From the NCBI GenBank assembly GCA_965220835.1, contig OZ244842.1:3782001-3846000 (forward strand): DNA of 64,000 nucleotides, in the 5' to 3' direction. The notes below the pieces were generated by a model that had not been told where the DNA came from, did not search any database, and worked only from the letters and a program-made list of their open reading frames with translations. The stretch comes from Azophilus sp965220835 (GTDB taxonomy: Bacteria; Pseudomonadota; Gammaproteobacteria; Pseudomonadales; Azotimanducaceae). A program made the translations under genes and the position numbers. Each line of letters starts with the position of its first letter. The stretch's first letter is position 1. Of this stretch, positions 34,650 through 43,550 are shown in pieces.

Positions 34650-35741
34650 TCAATCTTCAATGTCTTCCAAGGGCACGAAAGGCTCTTCCAGCCCGAAGGC
34701 CTGGGGGCCGAAAGTGGCCAGCGACTCCGGCGTTCGCATGATTGGAGCGGCGCTGGTGGCGATCACCTTGAGCCGCTGGCCGTACTTCAGGCCGTCCACC
34801 GGGATCGGTTCCCCTGTTTCCCGATCAACAAGGCAGATCAAGTCCGGCACGATCGCCTTGACGCGGCCATCCTGCCGAGCGATGAGATGCTCGTTCTGGA
34901 AGGAGATTTCCATGAAAGAACCGGAGCCGTCGAGCGCCGCCAGCTTGCAGTGCCCAACGGAGAACCCCATCTTTGTTTCCCGGCGAATGTCCTGCACCTT
35001 GCCGTCGTGCAGAATCCTGCATCGATTGTAGTAGGGCGTCGTGCGCAGATACTCAACGAGCGTTTGCACCGGCTCGCCCTCCTTGCGACCGCGGGCAAGG
35101 GTCCGACCAATGTCGCGGGCAAGCGTCAGGGTGCCTTTGACGGCAGTGCGCTTCAGGTCGCGGCCGGACATCGGATAGCTCGACAGCACCACGCTGCAGC
35201 CGAGCTGCACGGAGGCGACCCGAACCAGGTCTTCGGCGGACTTCGCATCCCCCGCGTCCACGACGACCGATGTGAGGTGGTCGTCGGTCATGGCCAAGGG
35301 TGTGCAGGACACGCCGCCAACGTTGAATGTGGTCATCTGCAATTCGGGAAAGGCGCGGCCCATGCCGTCAGCATCGACCAGCGGCAGCCCCAGACGGGCG
35401 GCCGCCATTATCGGCAAGAGCGAATTGATGCCCCCGATCTCGATGCCGATCAAGGCATCAGCCTTACGCCCTAGCCGCTGTTCGAGACGCTTCACTGCCA
35501 GATCCACATCGTCGCCGCAAGCGGCCTTCTCGCCGAGCACAGTCGGCACGCCCAGCATGGCGATGGTGAAAACCAGCGCGTCGTCGGGCAGCGCTTCAGC
35601 ATCGACAACGCTCGGCATCCCGAACTGCTCCACCGCATTCATGGCCAAGAGCCGGCCCACATAGGGGTCGCCGCCCCCACCAGTGCCCAGAAATGCCGCG
35701 CCAGTCGCGATGTGCGTCAGGTCGTCCGCTTCAATGCGCAT
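34650..35741 (-). CDS. Cytoplasmic DUF917-family protein (hydantoinase-associated)
   Basis: A 363-residue DUF917 protein. The conserved glycine loop is LGTGGGGDP (residues 18-26), followed by IEIGGINSLLP, DADGMGRAFPELQM and a C-terminal beta-rich half with FMEISFQNEHLIA. The family is found next to HyuA-like hydantoinase/oxoprolinase genes and, as I recall, has been tied to thiohydantoin metabolism; the exact reaction here is open. It starts three bases after the hyuA stop and is followed by the racemase gene, forming one operon. The ATG at 35739-35741 fits the family length. A second copy with a signal peptide is encoded 3.3 kb away. Confidence 0.87.
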   Translation of the reverse strand: MRIEADDLTHIATGAAFLGTGGGGDPYVGRLLAMNAVEQFGMPSVVDAEALPDDALVFTIAMLGVPTVLGEKAACGDDVDLAVKRLEQRLGRKADALIGIEIGGINSLLPIMAAARLGLPLVDADGMGRAFPELQMTTFNVGGVSCTPLAMTDDHLTSVVVDAGDAKSAEDLVRVASVQLGCSVVLSSYPMSGRDLKRTAVKGTLTLARDIGRTLARGRKEGEPVQTLVEYLRTTPYYNRCRILHDGKVQDIRRETKMGFSVGHCKLAALDGSGSFMEISFQNEHLIARQDGRVKAIVPDLICLVDRETGEPIPVDGLKYGQRLKVIATSAAPIMRTPESLATFGPQAFGLEEPFVPLEDIED

Positions 35742-35744
35742 GGT

Positions 35745-37322
35745 CTAGCCGCCGCACGTGTTTGAACGATGGCGATTGCCCATCGCCAGATCGCCTGCCA
35801 CCTTGACGCGAATGCGCACCGCCCCGCCCGGCATGTAGGCCAGCGGAATCTCTTCCAAATCGAGCATCTCCAGTGAGTTGGCATCGGCACCCATCTCCAC
35901 GGCCTGCTCCTTAGCCTCTCGCACGGCCGTCTCCAGTGCCGCTTCGCGGCCGGTTGCCTCATAGGCGAAGACTCGGTCCGTCTCCCCGCTGACCTGCGCG
36001 ATTGATGCGCCGATGGCGTTGGCGACGTCGGCATGATCCGGGACTATGGCTTGCGAAGTGCCCGGAATTTCATCCCGGACCAGCACCGAGCCGCCACCGA
36101 CTAGCACCATGGGCTTCGATTGCGCACTGGTTTTCATACGGTCAACGCCGTCAGCGATGATCTCGTGAATGCGCTTGATGCCCGCCTCAACCGTCCGTTT
36201 TGGTAAGGGTGCAACCCGTGACCGGTCACCGACCTCCGCGTAGCCGCCAGCGACCGCCAAATCCGTGGCGCACAGCGTCTGGCCACCGAACGCCAAGGCC
36301 TCCTGCGTGAGCCGGTAACCGAGGGATTTGGGCCCGATTTCGACCTCCGGCCCCGTCGCCGTGACCAAGGAACCGCCGCCGAGGCCAAGTGCCAGCACGT
36401 CGGGCATCCTGAAGTTGGTGCGCACGCCGCCAATCCGCACCGTCAGCGATGACTCCCGCGGAAAGCCGTTCACCAGCATGCCGATGTCCGTTGTCGTGCC
36501 GCCGATATCGACGATAAGCGCGTCCTTGAGGCCAGAGAGGTAGGCCGCGCCGCGCATGCTGTTGGTCGGCCCGGAGGCAAAGGTGAGCACCGGATATCGC
36601 TCGACGGTTGCCGAGCTCATGAGTGTGCCGTCATTCTGGCTGATGAAGAACGGCGCGGAAACGTTCAGACGCTTAAGCGCGGTACTGAACGAACCGACCA
36701 CTTCCTGGGACAGCGCGGACAGGCTGGCGTTCATGACCGCCGCATTCTCCCGCTCCAGGATGCCCATGCGTCCAATCTGCGACGACAGGGTGACGGCAAG
36801 GTCCGGTGCCTCGCTCAGAACAATTTCCTGGGCGCGCCGTTCCATGGCCGCATTAACCGGTGAGAACAGGCCAGTGATCGCCACAGTCTGCAGCCCGGCA
36901 TCGCGCACCGCCCGTGCAGCGCTCGCCACCGCTCCCTCATCAAGTTCATCGGCGATGCTCCCGTCGAACCGATAGCCGCCGCGTATCAAGTGGTGTTGGC
37001 CATCGACCGCTTTGGCGATGTCCTCCGGCCAATCGCTAAGCGGCAGCACGCCCCGGGAAGAAGGCAGCGCGATGCGCAATATGCCTACAGGCAGAAGCCC
37101 GCGCCGCTCAACGAACGCATTGGTGAAGTGGGTTGTGCCGATCATGACTTGGTCGATGCTGGCAGCATCGATACCCGATTGGGCCAACACGGTGCCGATG
37201 GCTGAGAAAACGCCGTCGCTCAGCCCCGGAGTGGTCGGCGTTTTGTGGGTGGTCAGAACCTGCTTGCCGTCCATGAGAACAGCGTCCGTGTTGGTTCCGC
37301 CGACATCGACCCCGATTCGCAC
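35745..37322 (-). CDS. hyuA: Hydantoinase/oxoprolinase A-type ATPase subunit
   Basis: A 525-residue ASKHA-fold protein of the HyuA family. The two phosphate loops are visible: DVGGTNTDA (residues 6-14) and DIGGTTTDIG (near 270-280), with GLGGGS and GGGSVLV further on. HyuA with HyuB opens hydantoin or 5-oxoproline rings with ATP. No hyuB-like gene is in the window; many short HyuA proteins instead pair with a DUF917 gene, exactly the neighbour here. The gene leads the hyuA - DUF917 - racemase operon, and its promoter has the shared island operator 39-103 bases upstream. The ATG at 37322 has no strong ribosome-binding site. The MalT-type regulator gene lies just upstream. Confidence 0.88.
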   Translation of the reverse strand: MRIGVDVGGTNTDAVLMDGKQVLTTHKTPTTPGLSDGVFSAIGTVLAQSGIDAASIDQVMIGTTHFTNAFVERRGLLPVGILRIALPSSRGVLPLSDWPEDIAKAVDGQHHLIRGGYRFDGSIADELDEGAVASAARAVRDAGLQTVAITGLFSPVNAAMERRAQEIVLSEAPDLAVTLSSQIGRMGILERENAAVMNASLSALSQEVVGSFSTALKRLNVSAPFFISQNDGTLMSSATVERYPVLTFASGPTNSMRGAAYLSGLKDALIVDIGGTTTDIGMLVNGFPRESSLTVRIGGVRTNFRMPDVLALGLGGGSLVTATGPEVEIGPKSLGYRLTQEALAFGGQTLCATDLAVAGGYAEVGDRSRVAPLPKRTVEAGIKRIHEIIADGVDRMKTSAQSKPMVLVGGGSVLVRDEIPGTSQAIVPDHADVANAIGASIAQVSGETDRVFAYEATGREAALETAVREAKEQAVEMGADANSLEMLDLEEIPLAYMPGGAVRIRVKVAGDLAMGNRHRSNTCGG

Positions 37323-37360
37323 CTGTGCCCCTTACCGCCAAAACTCGGTGGCGGTCACAC

Positions 37361-37425
37361 TATCAACCGCTTTGGGTTGCCGTTAACACCTGCTACGGGT
37401 AGGTGCATGGGTACAACCGGGTAGT
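37361..37425 (-). promoter_or_regulatory. Island operator/promoter, site B (hyuA operon)
   Basis: Plus-strand order: TATCAA (37361), 18 bases, AACACC (37385-37390), five bases, CGGGTAGGT (37396-37404), then CGGGTAGT (37418-37425), again 22 bases from the first. The arrangement and distance to the hyuA ATG match site A closely. MalT-type regulators are known to bind direct repeats of short G-rich boxes upstream of weak promoters, which fits. The site lies right next to the 3' end of the regulator gene. Confidence 0.75.
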
Positions 37426-37453
37426 CGCAATGAGACCGGTTGGCGAAACGAGC

Positions 37454-40138
37454 TCAGAAGCGCCCACCGCGCAGACCAGCGGACACAGCGTCTTTCCGCG
37501 AATTGACGCCAAGTTTCTCGAAAATGTTCTTCAGGTGGAACTTCACCGTGTTGACCGATACCCGCATTGCTTCAGCGATTTCTCGGTTTGATCGCCCTTG
37601 AATCACGTGGCGCAACACCTCAAGTTCCCGGCGCGTCAGTTGGTCGCCGTCGCCTTGGCTTCTTAGGCCCGAACCGCCGATCTCCATGGCCAGTTCCGCC
37701 AGAAAGCGGTCTCTGATCCGGTTGCCGCGCTGGCTCTCCGACGTCCCGGTTAAGCCCGTGATTACCTTTGCCAACACCGCCCCCTCGTCAATGAACGGTC
37801 GTTTGATGCCCTCGAAGAGCGACGGTGCGAGAGCCTCTTCAAAGACAGCCACGGCCTCATCTTGCGTGCCCTGCGCCCAAAGCGCGGCCGCCACAGGGAT
37901 AGAGTGCGAGACGAATGAGCGGATGAGACCGGACTTTCGGCATTGCTGACGGTGGTTTTGCAGCATTGCAAGCGCCTGCTCGACATCGCCGGACCGCATC
38001 CAGGAGCGCGCTTGAACCCCCGCTTGCAGGCGACGCAGAGCCAGATGGGTCGCCATGCTGGGCTTGGACTGCTGCTCCGTCTCAATCGGCTCACTATCGG
38101 CTAAGAAGTCTGCGCCGAGGTAGTCAAGCTCCCGTTGCTGCAGGTCGATGATGGTGCGCAACCGCGGAAGGCCGCGGCTTTCCGCCGTTGCTCGGGCTCG
38201 GTCGCCGATCTCTTGAACCGATTCCTCTTGCAAACTGAAACGTGCCAGCTTCATGGCCGTGGTGTATCCGGCCACATACACTTCCAGCCACGCATCGAAT
38301 CGTTCGATATGCGGCAGCGCGAAATCCAGCAGTTGTTTGGCTTCGTTCAGATTGTTCCGCTCATAGGCCGTCTCTGCCAGAAACGCCCCCGCAATGGCCG
38401 TGAGATCACTCCCTTCTCCGAAGTGCTCTAGGGCGAGGTCGCGGCCCGCCCCGTATAGCGCCTCGGCGTCGCGCAACCTGCCCTGCTCCATGCAAACGTA
38501 GCCTTCGTGGAAGTAGATGAAGGTCTCGCCGAACACCGAGCCCATGGCTCGGAAATGCCGAATCGCCTTGTCGCCCGCTGCCATGCAAGCGTCAAAGTCG
38601 CCGCGCTGGGCGTGCATCACGCACAGCAGGTTGCAGCGAACTGCGTGCATCAGATCGTTGCCAGGCTGCAGAAGCCCGCTCAGGCGTTCTAGCCCTTCGA
38701 GCTCCGCATCGCTGAACTCCTCGTCCATGTAGCGGTTCAGCAGGCTGCGCATGATCGCGAGTTCGCTGTTGATTCCCGGGTCGCCGACCGCTTTGTCGAT
38801 CGGTCGGGGCGCCCATTGCTTGAACAAGGCATCAGCCTGTTCCACCTCTCCGCGGCGCACCATCAGGAATATCTTGCCGAGCCAGAGTCGCGGATGGGTT
38901 GCCGGCGGCGGAATCTTGACGATCGTGAGCGCCCGTTCGAGTACGCCGACATGGCCCTTTAGCGCGTGGTGCCATCCGCCGATGGATTCGAAGAGGTCAG
39001 CCACCGTTTCCGGCTCCCTGCAGGCAAGCGCATGCTGAGTGGCTTCGGTGATGAGCCCCTGCTCCCGAAACCAGCCCGAGGCGAGTCGATGCAAACGCGC
39101 CGATTGGCCGTCAAGGCGGCGGCGAGTCCTCTCCTGGAGGAACTCCGCGAACAGCCTATGGTAGCGGTACCAGGCCCGCTCCCGATCCAAGTTCTCCAAG
39201 AACAGATCCCGACGCTCAAGTTCCTCAAGGGTTTCCCAGGCATCATCGGCTTCGCACAGCAGGTTGGCGAGGTCGCCGTTGATTCGCTCCACGATTGAGG
39301 TCTTCATCAAGAATGCCTGCAACGACGGTTCGAGCTGGTCGAAGACCTGCTCCAAAAAGTAGTCGGAGAGATCGGCGTTGCGTCCTGAGAGTTGCTCCAA
39401 CACTTCAAGTGGTGGCGTTCCTTCAATCAACCAACGATGCACTGTGCTTAAGGCGATCGGCCAACCCTCGGTGCGCTCATGCACTTGGGCGGACCAGTCG
39501 CTGGACGTGCCATCGTCCATGAGGGGACCCAACCAAGTCTCTATTTCCTTTTCTGAGAACTGCAGTGCGCCGTGGTCGATTTCCACCAACTCTTCCCGTG
39601 CCCGAAGGTCCGCGAGCGACAGGGCGGCGGGAAACTCCCTGGCACTGATCACGATGTGCATGTTTAGTGGCAGGCGCGACAGCATTTGGTTGAGGGCCCG
39701 GCAGTTCTCCGGGCTGTCGGCGCGATGAAAGTCATCCAGAGTGATGACGCCCACGCCCTCCCATTTGGCGACTTCGGTCATTACCGCGTCCATCATCGCC
39801 CCTTCGGTTGCACTGGCAACTGCGCTCGGAGGGGACAGCAGCTGAGCCCTTGACGCCATCCCGCTGGCCTTGAACGCCTCCATCAGATATCGCAGAAACT
39901 GCACCAAATCCCGGTCGTTTTCGTCGAGCGACAACCAAGCGTTCGGGATGGCGCGCGCGTTCAGTTCATGGTGCCAGTCGGCCAGAAGGGAGGTCTTGCC
40001 GAATCCGGCCGGTGCGTGCAGCACCGTGGCGCGGCGCTCAAGCACCCGATTCAGCCGTTTGACCAAGCGCTTTCGCCGCGTGGGCGAGCGCGGCGGCATC
40101 GGTGGCGCGATTTTCGACTGAATGACCCATTCGGGCAT
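37454..40138 (-). CDS. MalT/LAL-type LuxR-family transcriptional activator
   Basis: An 894-residue signal-transduction ATPase. The N-terminal STAND NTPase has Walker A APAGFGKTS (42-50) and Walker B VITLDDFHRAD; a long helical, TPR-like sensor region follows (about 350-800); the C-terminal LuxR helix-turn-helix is RRELEVLRHVIQGRSNREIAEAM with VNTVKFHLKNIF. Such proteins bind a small inducer plus ATP, oligomerise and activate catabolic operons (MalT, AlkS). The ATG at 40136-40138 is chosen because GGAGGGG lies just upstream; an in-frame ATG at 40174 is less well placed. It is beside the hyuA operon and is the only regulator in the island, so the three AACACC/CGGGTAGG sites are its likely targets. 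Confidence 0.9.
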   Translation of the reverse strand: MPEWVIQSKIAPPMPPRSPTRRKRLVKRLNRVLERRATVLHAPAGFGKTSLLADWHHELNARAIPNAWLSLDENDRDLVQFLRYLMEAFKASGMASRAQLLSPPSAVASATEGAMMDAVMTEVAKWEGVGVITLDDFHRADSPENCRALNQMLSRLPLNMHIVISAREFPAALSLADLRAREELVEIDHGALQFSEKEIETWLGPLMDDGTSSDWSAQVHERTEGWPIALSTVHRWLIEGTPPLEVLEQLSGRNADLSDYFLEQVFDQLEPSLQAFLMKTSIVERINGDLANLLCEADDAWETLEELERRDLFLENLDRERAWYRYHRLFAEFLQERTRRRLDGQSARLHRLASGWFREQGLITEATQHALACREPETVADLFESIGGWHHALKGHVGVLERALTIVKIPPPATHPRLWLGKIFLMVRRGEVEQADALFKQWAPRPIDKAVGDPGINSELAIMRSLLNRYMDEEFSDAELEGLERLSGLLQPGNDLMHAVRCNLLCVMHAQRGDFDACMAAGDKAIRHFRAMGSVFGETFIYFHEGYVCMEQGRLRDAEALYGAGRDLALEHFGEGSDLTAIAGAFLAETAYERNNLNEAKQLLDFALPHIERFDAWLEVYVAGYTTAMKLARFSLQEESVQEIGDRARATAESRGLPRLRTIIDLQQRELDYLGADFLADSEPIETEQQSKPSMATHLALRRLQAGVQARSWMRSGDVEQALAMLQNHRQQCRKSGLIRSFVSHSIPVAAALWAQGTQDEAVAVFEEALAPSLFEGIKRPFIDEGAVLAKVITGLTGTSESQRGNRIRDRFLAELAMEIGGSGLRSQGDGDQLTRRELEVLRHVIQGRSNREIAEAMRVSVNTVKFHLKNIFEKLGVNSRKDAVSAGLRGGRF

Positions 40139-40187
40139 GCCTTGGCTCCCCTCCTGGAGACTGGGTTCGATCATAAGACCGTGGTGG

Positions 40188-41639
40188 TCACCCGTCTTTG
40201 CCCAACGCCTCCTTGAGCAGTTCGTTGACCTGCCGGGGATTGGCTTTGCCGCCGGTTGCTTTCATGACTTGGCCGACGAAAAAGCCCAGGAGCTTGTCCC
40301 GGCCGGCGCGGAACTGCTCGGCTTGTTGGGGATGCTTCGCCACGATCTCGTCGATCAGGCCGGTCAGTTCGCCGGCGTCCTGCGTCTGCCTCAAATCCCG
40401 GGCTTCGATGATGGCATCGACATCACCCTCCTTGGCCCATAGCGCCTCGAAAACGGTCTTAGCGGTCTTTGAGGAAAGGGTTTGATCGTTGACGCGGAAC
40501 GTTAGCTTGTCTAGGTCGCGGGGTTTCACAGGCGACTTTTCGAATGGTAACCCCTCACGGTTGAGCTTGGCCTGCAACTCGCCCATCACCCAGTTGGCGA
40601 TACTCTTGCCGTCGCTGTCCTGACTTGAAGTGGCTTGCTCGTAGTAGTCTGCCACCTGCTGTTCGCGGGTCAGCCAATTGACCTCGTACTCGCTTAGTCC
40701 AAAACCGCGTTCCCGCAAAAGCCGACGCCGGTCTTTCCGCAAAACTGGCTGTTCGGCGCGGACAGCCTCAATAAATTCCTCGTCAATCAAGACTGGCAGC
40801 AGGTCCGGGTCTGGGAAGTATCGGTAGTCGTCGGAAAACTCCTTGCCGCGCATGGGCCGAGTCTCGTCCTTCGCGGCATCGTACAGGCGGGTCTCGCGCA
40901 CCACGGGCAAGCCGGCCTCCAAGCGGTCGATGTGCCGGTCAATCTCGAAGCGGATGGCTTTCTCCACAAAGCGGAAGGAGTTGACGTTCTTGATCTCGGT
41001 GCGCTCGCCGAGCGCTTGGCGCCCTTGGGGGCGCACCGAGACGTTGGCGTCGCAGCGCATGCTGCCTTGGGAGAGGTCGCCGTCGCAAATGCCGAGATCG
41101 CGCACCAAGCTGTGAAGCTCGCGGAAGCAAGCGGAGGCCTGCTCCGGGGTGCGCAAGTCCGGGGCGGTCACCACTTCGAGCAGCGGCGTGCCGGCCCGGT
41201 TGAAGTCGACGCCGGTTTGGCCGGCGTAGGCGTCGTGGATGGACTTGCCGGCGTCCTCCTCCAGATGGGCACGCTCGATGCCCACGGCAATGGTGGCGCC
41301 GTCATCGAGGGGCACCTCCAACCGTCCGGGGCCGACGATGGGCGCCGCCAACTGGCTGATTTGATAGCCCTTGGGCAGGTCCGGGTAGAAGTAGTTCTTG
41401 CGGTCGAAGCTGCAGCGCTGGCAGACCTCGGCGCCGATGGCCAAGCCGAACTTGACCGCCATGCGCACGGCCGCCTCGTTCAGAACGGGCAACACCCCCG
41501 GCAGCCCCAAGTCAACGGGGCAGGCCAAGCTGTTTGGCGGTGCGCCGAATTGGTTGGCCGCCGCGGAGAAGATCTTGCTTTGCGTGGCCAGCTGCACATG
41601 GATCTCCAAGCCGATCACGGCTTCCCAACCGGCGTTCAA
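40188..41639 (-). CDS. gatB: Asp-tRNA(Asn)/Glu-tRNA(Gln) amidotransferase subunit B
   Basis: A 483-residue GatB, the subunit that binds misacylated tRNA, phosphorylates the acyl group and receives ammonia from GatA. The start WEAVIGLEIHVQL, the block DFNRAGTPLLEVVTAPD, SMRCDANVSVRP and a C-terminal YqeY-like helical domain are typical. It begins at a TTG whose last two bases are the TGA stop of gatA, so translation is coupled. Its presence with gatA and gatC means the cell makes Gln-tRNA and/or Asn-tRNA by the indirect route. The island's regulator gene ends 49 bases upstream of its far end, marking the island boundary. Confidence 0.96.
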   Translation of the reverse strand: MNAGWEAVIGLEIHVQLATQSKIFSAAANQFGAPPNSLACPVDLGLPGVLPVLNEAAVRMAVKFGLAIGAEVCQRCSFDRKNYFYPDLPKGYQISQLAAPIVGPGRLEVPLDDGATIAVGIERAHLEEDAGKSIHDAYAGQTGVDFNRAGTPLLEVVTAPDLRTPEQASACFRELHSLVRDLGICDGDLSQGSMRCDANVSVRPQGRQALGERTEIKNVNSFRFVEKAIRFEIDRHIDRLEAGLPVVRETRLYDAAKDETRPMRGKEFSDDYRYFPDPDLLPVLIDEEFIEAVRAEQPVLRKDRRRLLRERGFGLSEYEVNWLTREQQVADYYEQATSSQDSDGKSIANWVMGELQAKLNREGLPFEKSPVKPRDLDKLTFRVNDQTLSSKTAKTVFEALWAKEGDVDAIIEARDLRQTQDAGELTGLIDEIVAKHPQQAEQFRAGRDKLLGFFVGQVMKATGGKANPRQVNELLKEALGKDG

Positions 41640-43108
41640 GATGCGTCCTCCAGGGTAGGGTGCGCCTGGTGCCAGTTGGTGGTGCGCTGCAGGGCGGCAC
41701 TGGCCTGCAGCAGGCGGCGTTCATCAAAGTGCCGGGCAATCAACTGCACGCCGACCGGCAGCCCCTGGTGCAGGCCGCAGGGCAGGGAGATCGCCGGCAG
41801 TCCGGCCAAGTTCACGGGAATGGTGCAGACGTCCTGTTGGTACATGGCGACTGGGTCATCGCTAAGCTCGCCACGCCGAAAGGCGGTGCCCGGCGTGGTG
41901 GGGGCCAGCAGCAGGTCCACTTCCCTGAAGGCGGCGGCGAAGTCACCGGCCACCAAGCGCCTGATCTTCTGGGCCTTCAGATAGTAGGCGTCAAAGTAGC
42001 CCGCCGACAGCGCATAGGTGCCGGTGAGAATGCGGCGCTTCACCTCCGCCCCGAAGCCTTCGCTGCGCGAGCGCTCGTAGAGGTCCTGCAGCGAGGCCGG
42101 TTGGGCGCAGCGATGGCCGAAACGGACGCCATCGTAGCGGGACAGGTTGGTGGACGCTTCAGCCCCGGCGATGACGTAATAGGCGGGCATGGCGGTGCGG
42201 ATGTGCGGCAGCGAAACCGTGCGGCAGCGGCAGCCGAGCGCCTCCAAGGCCCGACGCGCCTCATCGATCTGTTGGGCGCCTTCGCTGACTTGGCTGAAAA
42301 GCTCATCGGGGAGGCCGATGGTCAGCGCGCCGTCCGCAGATTCACCAACGCCGCTTGCCGGCACCGAGTCAAGCCAAGGGTCCTGATGGGCGCTGCAAGT
42401 GGAGTCCCGGGGATCGAATCCCGCCATGACCGACAGCAGCAGGGCGGCGTCCTCCGCGTCGCGAGCGAACACGCCGCCTTGGTCTAGGCTTGAGGCGAAG
42501 GCGATCATGCCGTAGCGGGACACCCGTCCGTAGGTGGGCTTCAAGCCGGTGACGCCGCAGAAGCTGGCTGGCTGGCGGATGGAGCCGCCGGTGTCCGTGC
42601 CGGTGGCGGCGGCGGTGATGCCGGCGGCAACGCAAGCCGCGGACCCGCCCGATGAACCGCCTGGCGTGCGCTCTAGCGCCCAAGGGTTGGCGGTGGCCCC
42701 GAAGTGGCTGGTCTCCGTCGATGAGCCCATGGCGAACTCATCCATGTTCAGCTTGCCAAGCGTCACCGAACCGGCATCCTCCAAGCGGGCGATGGCCGTT
42801 GCCGTGTAGGGGGCGGTGAAGTTGGCGAGCATCTTCGAGGCGCAGGTGGTGCGCCAGCCCTCGATGCAGAACAGATCCTTGTGCGCCAGCGGAATGCCAG
42901 TCAGGGCCCCGCCCCGCCCGCCCTGCAAGCGCTTGTCCGCAGCGTTGGCGGCGGCCACGGCTTTCTCCTCATCAAGGGTGATGAAGCAGTTCAACGCCCC
43001 TTCAAGACTTTGGGCCCGGCCGAGCGCTGCTTCCGTGAGCTCCAGGCTGGTGCAATCGCCCTGCCGCAAGCCTTGGCTTTGCTCGCGCAATGATGGGAAC
43101 GGGGCCAC
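41636..43108 (-). CDS. gatA: Asp-tRNA(Asn)/Glu-tRNA(Gln) amidotransferase subunit A
   Basis: A 490-residue amidase-signature enzyme that hydrolyses glutamine and channels ammonia to GatB. The Lys-cisSer-Ser triad is K77 (AHKDLF), S152 (GGSSGGSAA) and S176 (TGGSIRQP). The GTG at 43106-43108 is chosen: it lies four bases after the gatC stop and gives the normal family length, while the open frame upstream overlaps gatC. It is the middle gene of gatC-gatA-gatB. Confidence 0.95.
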   Translation of the reverse strand: MAPFPSLREQSQGLRQGDCTSLELTEAALGRAQSLEGALNCFITLDEEKAVAAANAADKRLQGGRGGALTGIPLAHKDLFCIEGWRTTCASKMLANFTAPYTATAIARLEDAGSVTLGKLNMDEFAMGSSTETSHFGATANPWALERTPGGSSGGSAACVAAGITAAATGTDTGGSIRQPASFCGVTGLKPTYGRVSRYGMIAFASSLDQGGVFARDAEDAALLLSVMAGFDPRDSTCSAHQDPWLDSVPASGVGESADGALTIGLPDELFSQVSEGAQQIDEARRALEALGCRCRTVSLPHIRTAMPAYYVIAGAEASTNLSRYDGVRFGHRCAQPASLQDLYERSRSEGFGAEVKRRILTGTYALSAGYFDAYYLKAQKIRRLVAGDFAAAFREVDLLLAPTTPGTAFRRGELSDDPVAMYQQDVCTIPVNLAGLPAISLPCGLHQGLPVGVQLIARHFDERRLLQASAALQRTTNWHQAHPTLEDAS

Positions 43109-43112
43109 GGGG

Positions 43113-43550
43113 CTATTCCGACAGGACGCTTGGCACGAGGTAGAGCCCGTCCCGGGCCTCCGGGGCGCCGGCTTGGTAGCGTTCCCGATCGACCCGTTCC
43201 GTGGCCGCATCGGCACGCAGGCGTTGGGTGGCGTCGAGGGGATGGGCCAGCGGCTCAACACCCTCGGTGTCAACCGCCTGCATCTCGTCGACTAACGCGA
43301 TGATGCGCTGCAGGTCGCGCTGCACGCCGAGGCGCTCATCGCCATCGAGGCGCAAGGCGGCCAGCCGAGCCAAGTGATCAACGCGAACGGCGCCATGCCC
43401 CTGGCCAACGCTGACGTCGCCGGGCGCCGAAGCTGACTGACCTGGCGCTGCTCTTTTCTGATCCGCTTTACGATCAGCTTTGCGATCCGCCCTGCCATCA
43501 CCTCGGCGATCAGCCCCGCCATCAAGAATGTGCCTGTCTTCCGCGCCCAT
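43113..43550 (-). CDS. gatC: Asp-tRNA(Asn)/Glu-tRNA(Gln) amidotransferase subunit C, with repeat-bearing N-terminal extension
   Basis: The last 95 residues are a normal GatC, the small belt that ties GatA to GatB: VDHLARLAALRLDG and the EGVEPLAHPLDATQRLRAD block are clear. The only possible start in the frame is the ATG at 43548-43550, which adds about 50 residues not found in ordinary GatC. They are encoded by six 12-base units giving DGGA, DRRG, DGRA, DRKA, DRKA and DQKR, a charged, probably unfolded tail. Either translation starts at a rare codon nearer the conserved part or GatC carries this tail. It is divergent from mreB, as in Pseudomonas. Confidence 0.88.
   Translation of the reverse strand: MGAEDRHILDGGADRRGDGRADRKADRKADQKRAAPGQSASAPGDVSVGQGHGAVRVDHLARLAALRLDGDERLGVQRDLQRIIALVDEMQAVDTEGVEPLAHPLDATQRLRADAATERVDRERYQAGAPEARDGLYLVPSVLSE
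43453..43524. repeat. 12 bp tandem repeat, six units, in gatC
   Basis: Units such as GCTTTACGATCA and GCTTTGCGATCC follow one another with a period of 12 bases from 43453 to 43524. The period is a multiple of three, so copy-number changes would keep the gatC frame. Confidence 0.75.

Noticed and set aside
22862..40187. Insertion-site tRNA, integrase or insertion sequence at the island edges
   Set aside because: I read both edges (22862-22931 and 40139-40187) and found no tRNA, direct repeat or transposase; transfer is suggested only by composition and content.
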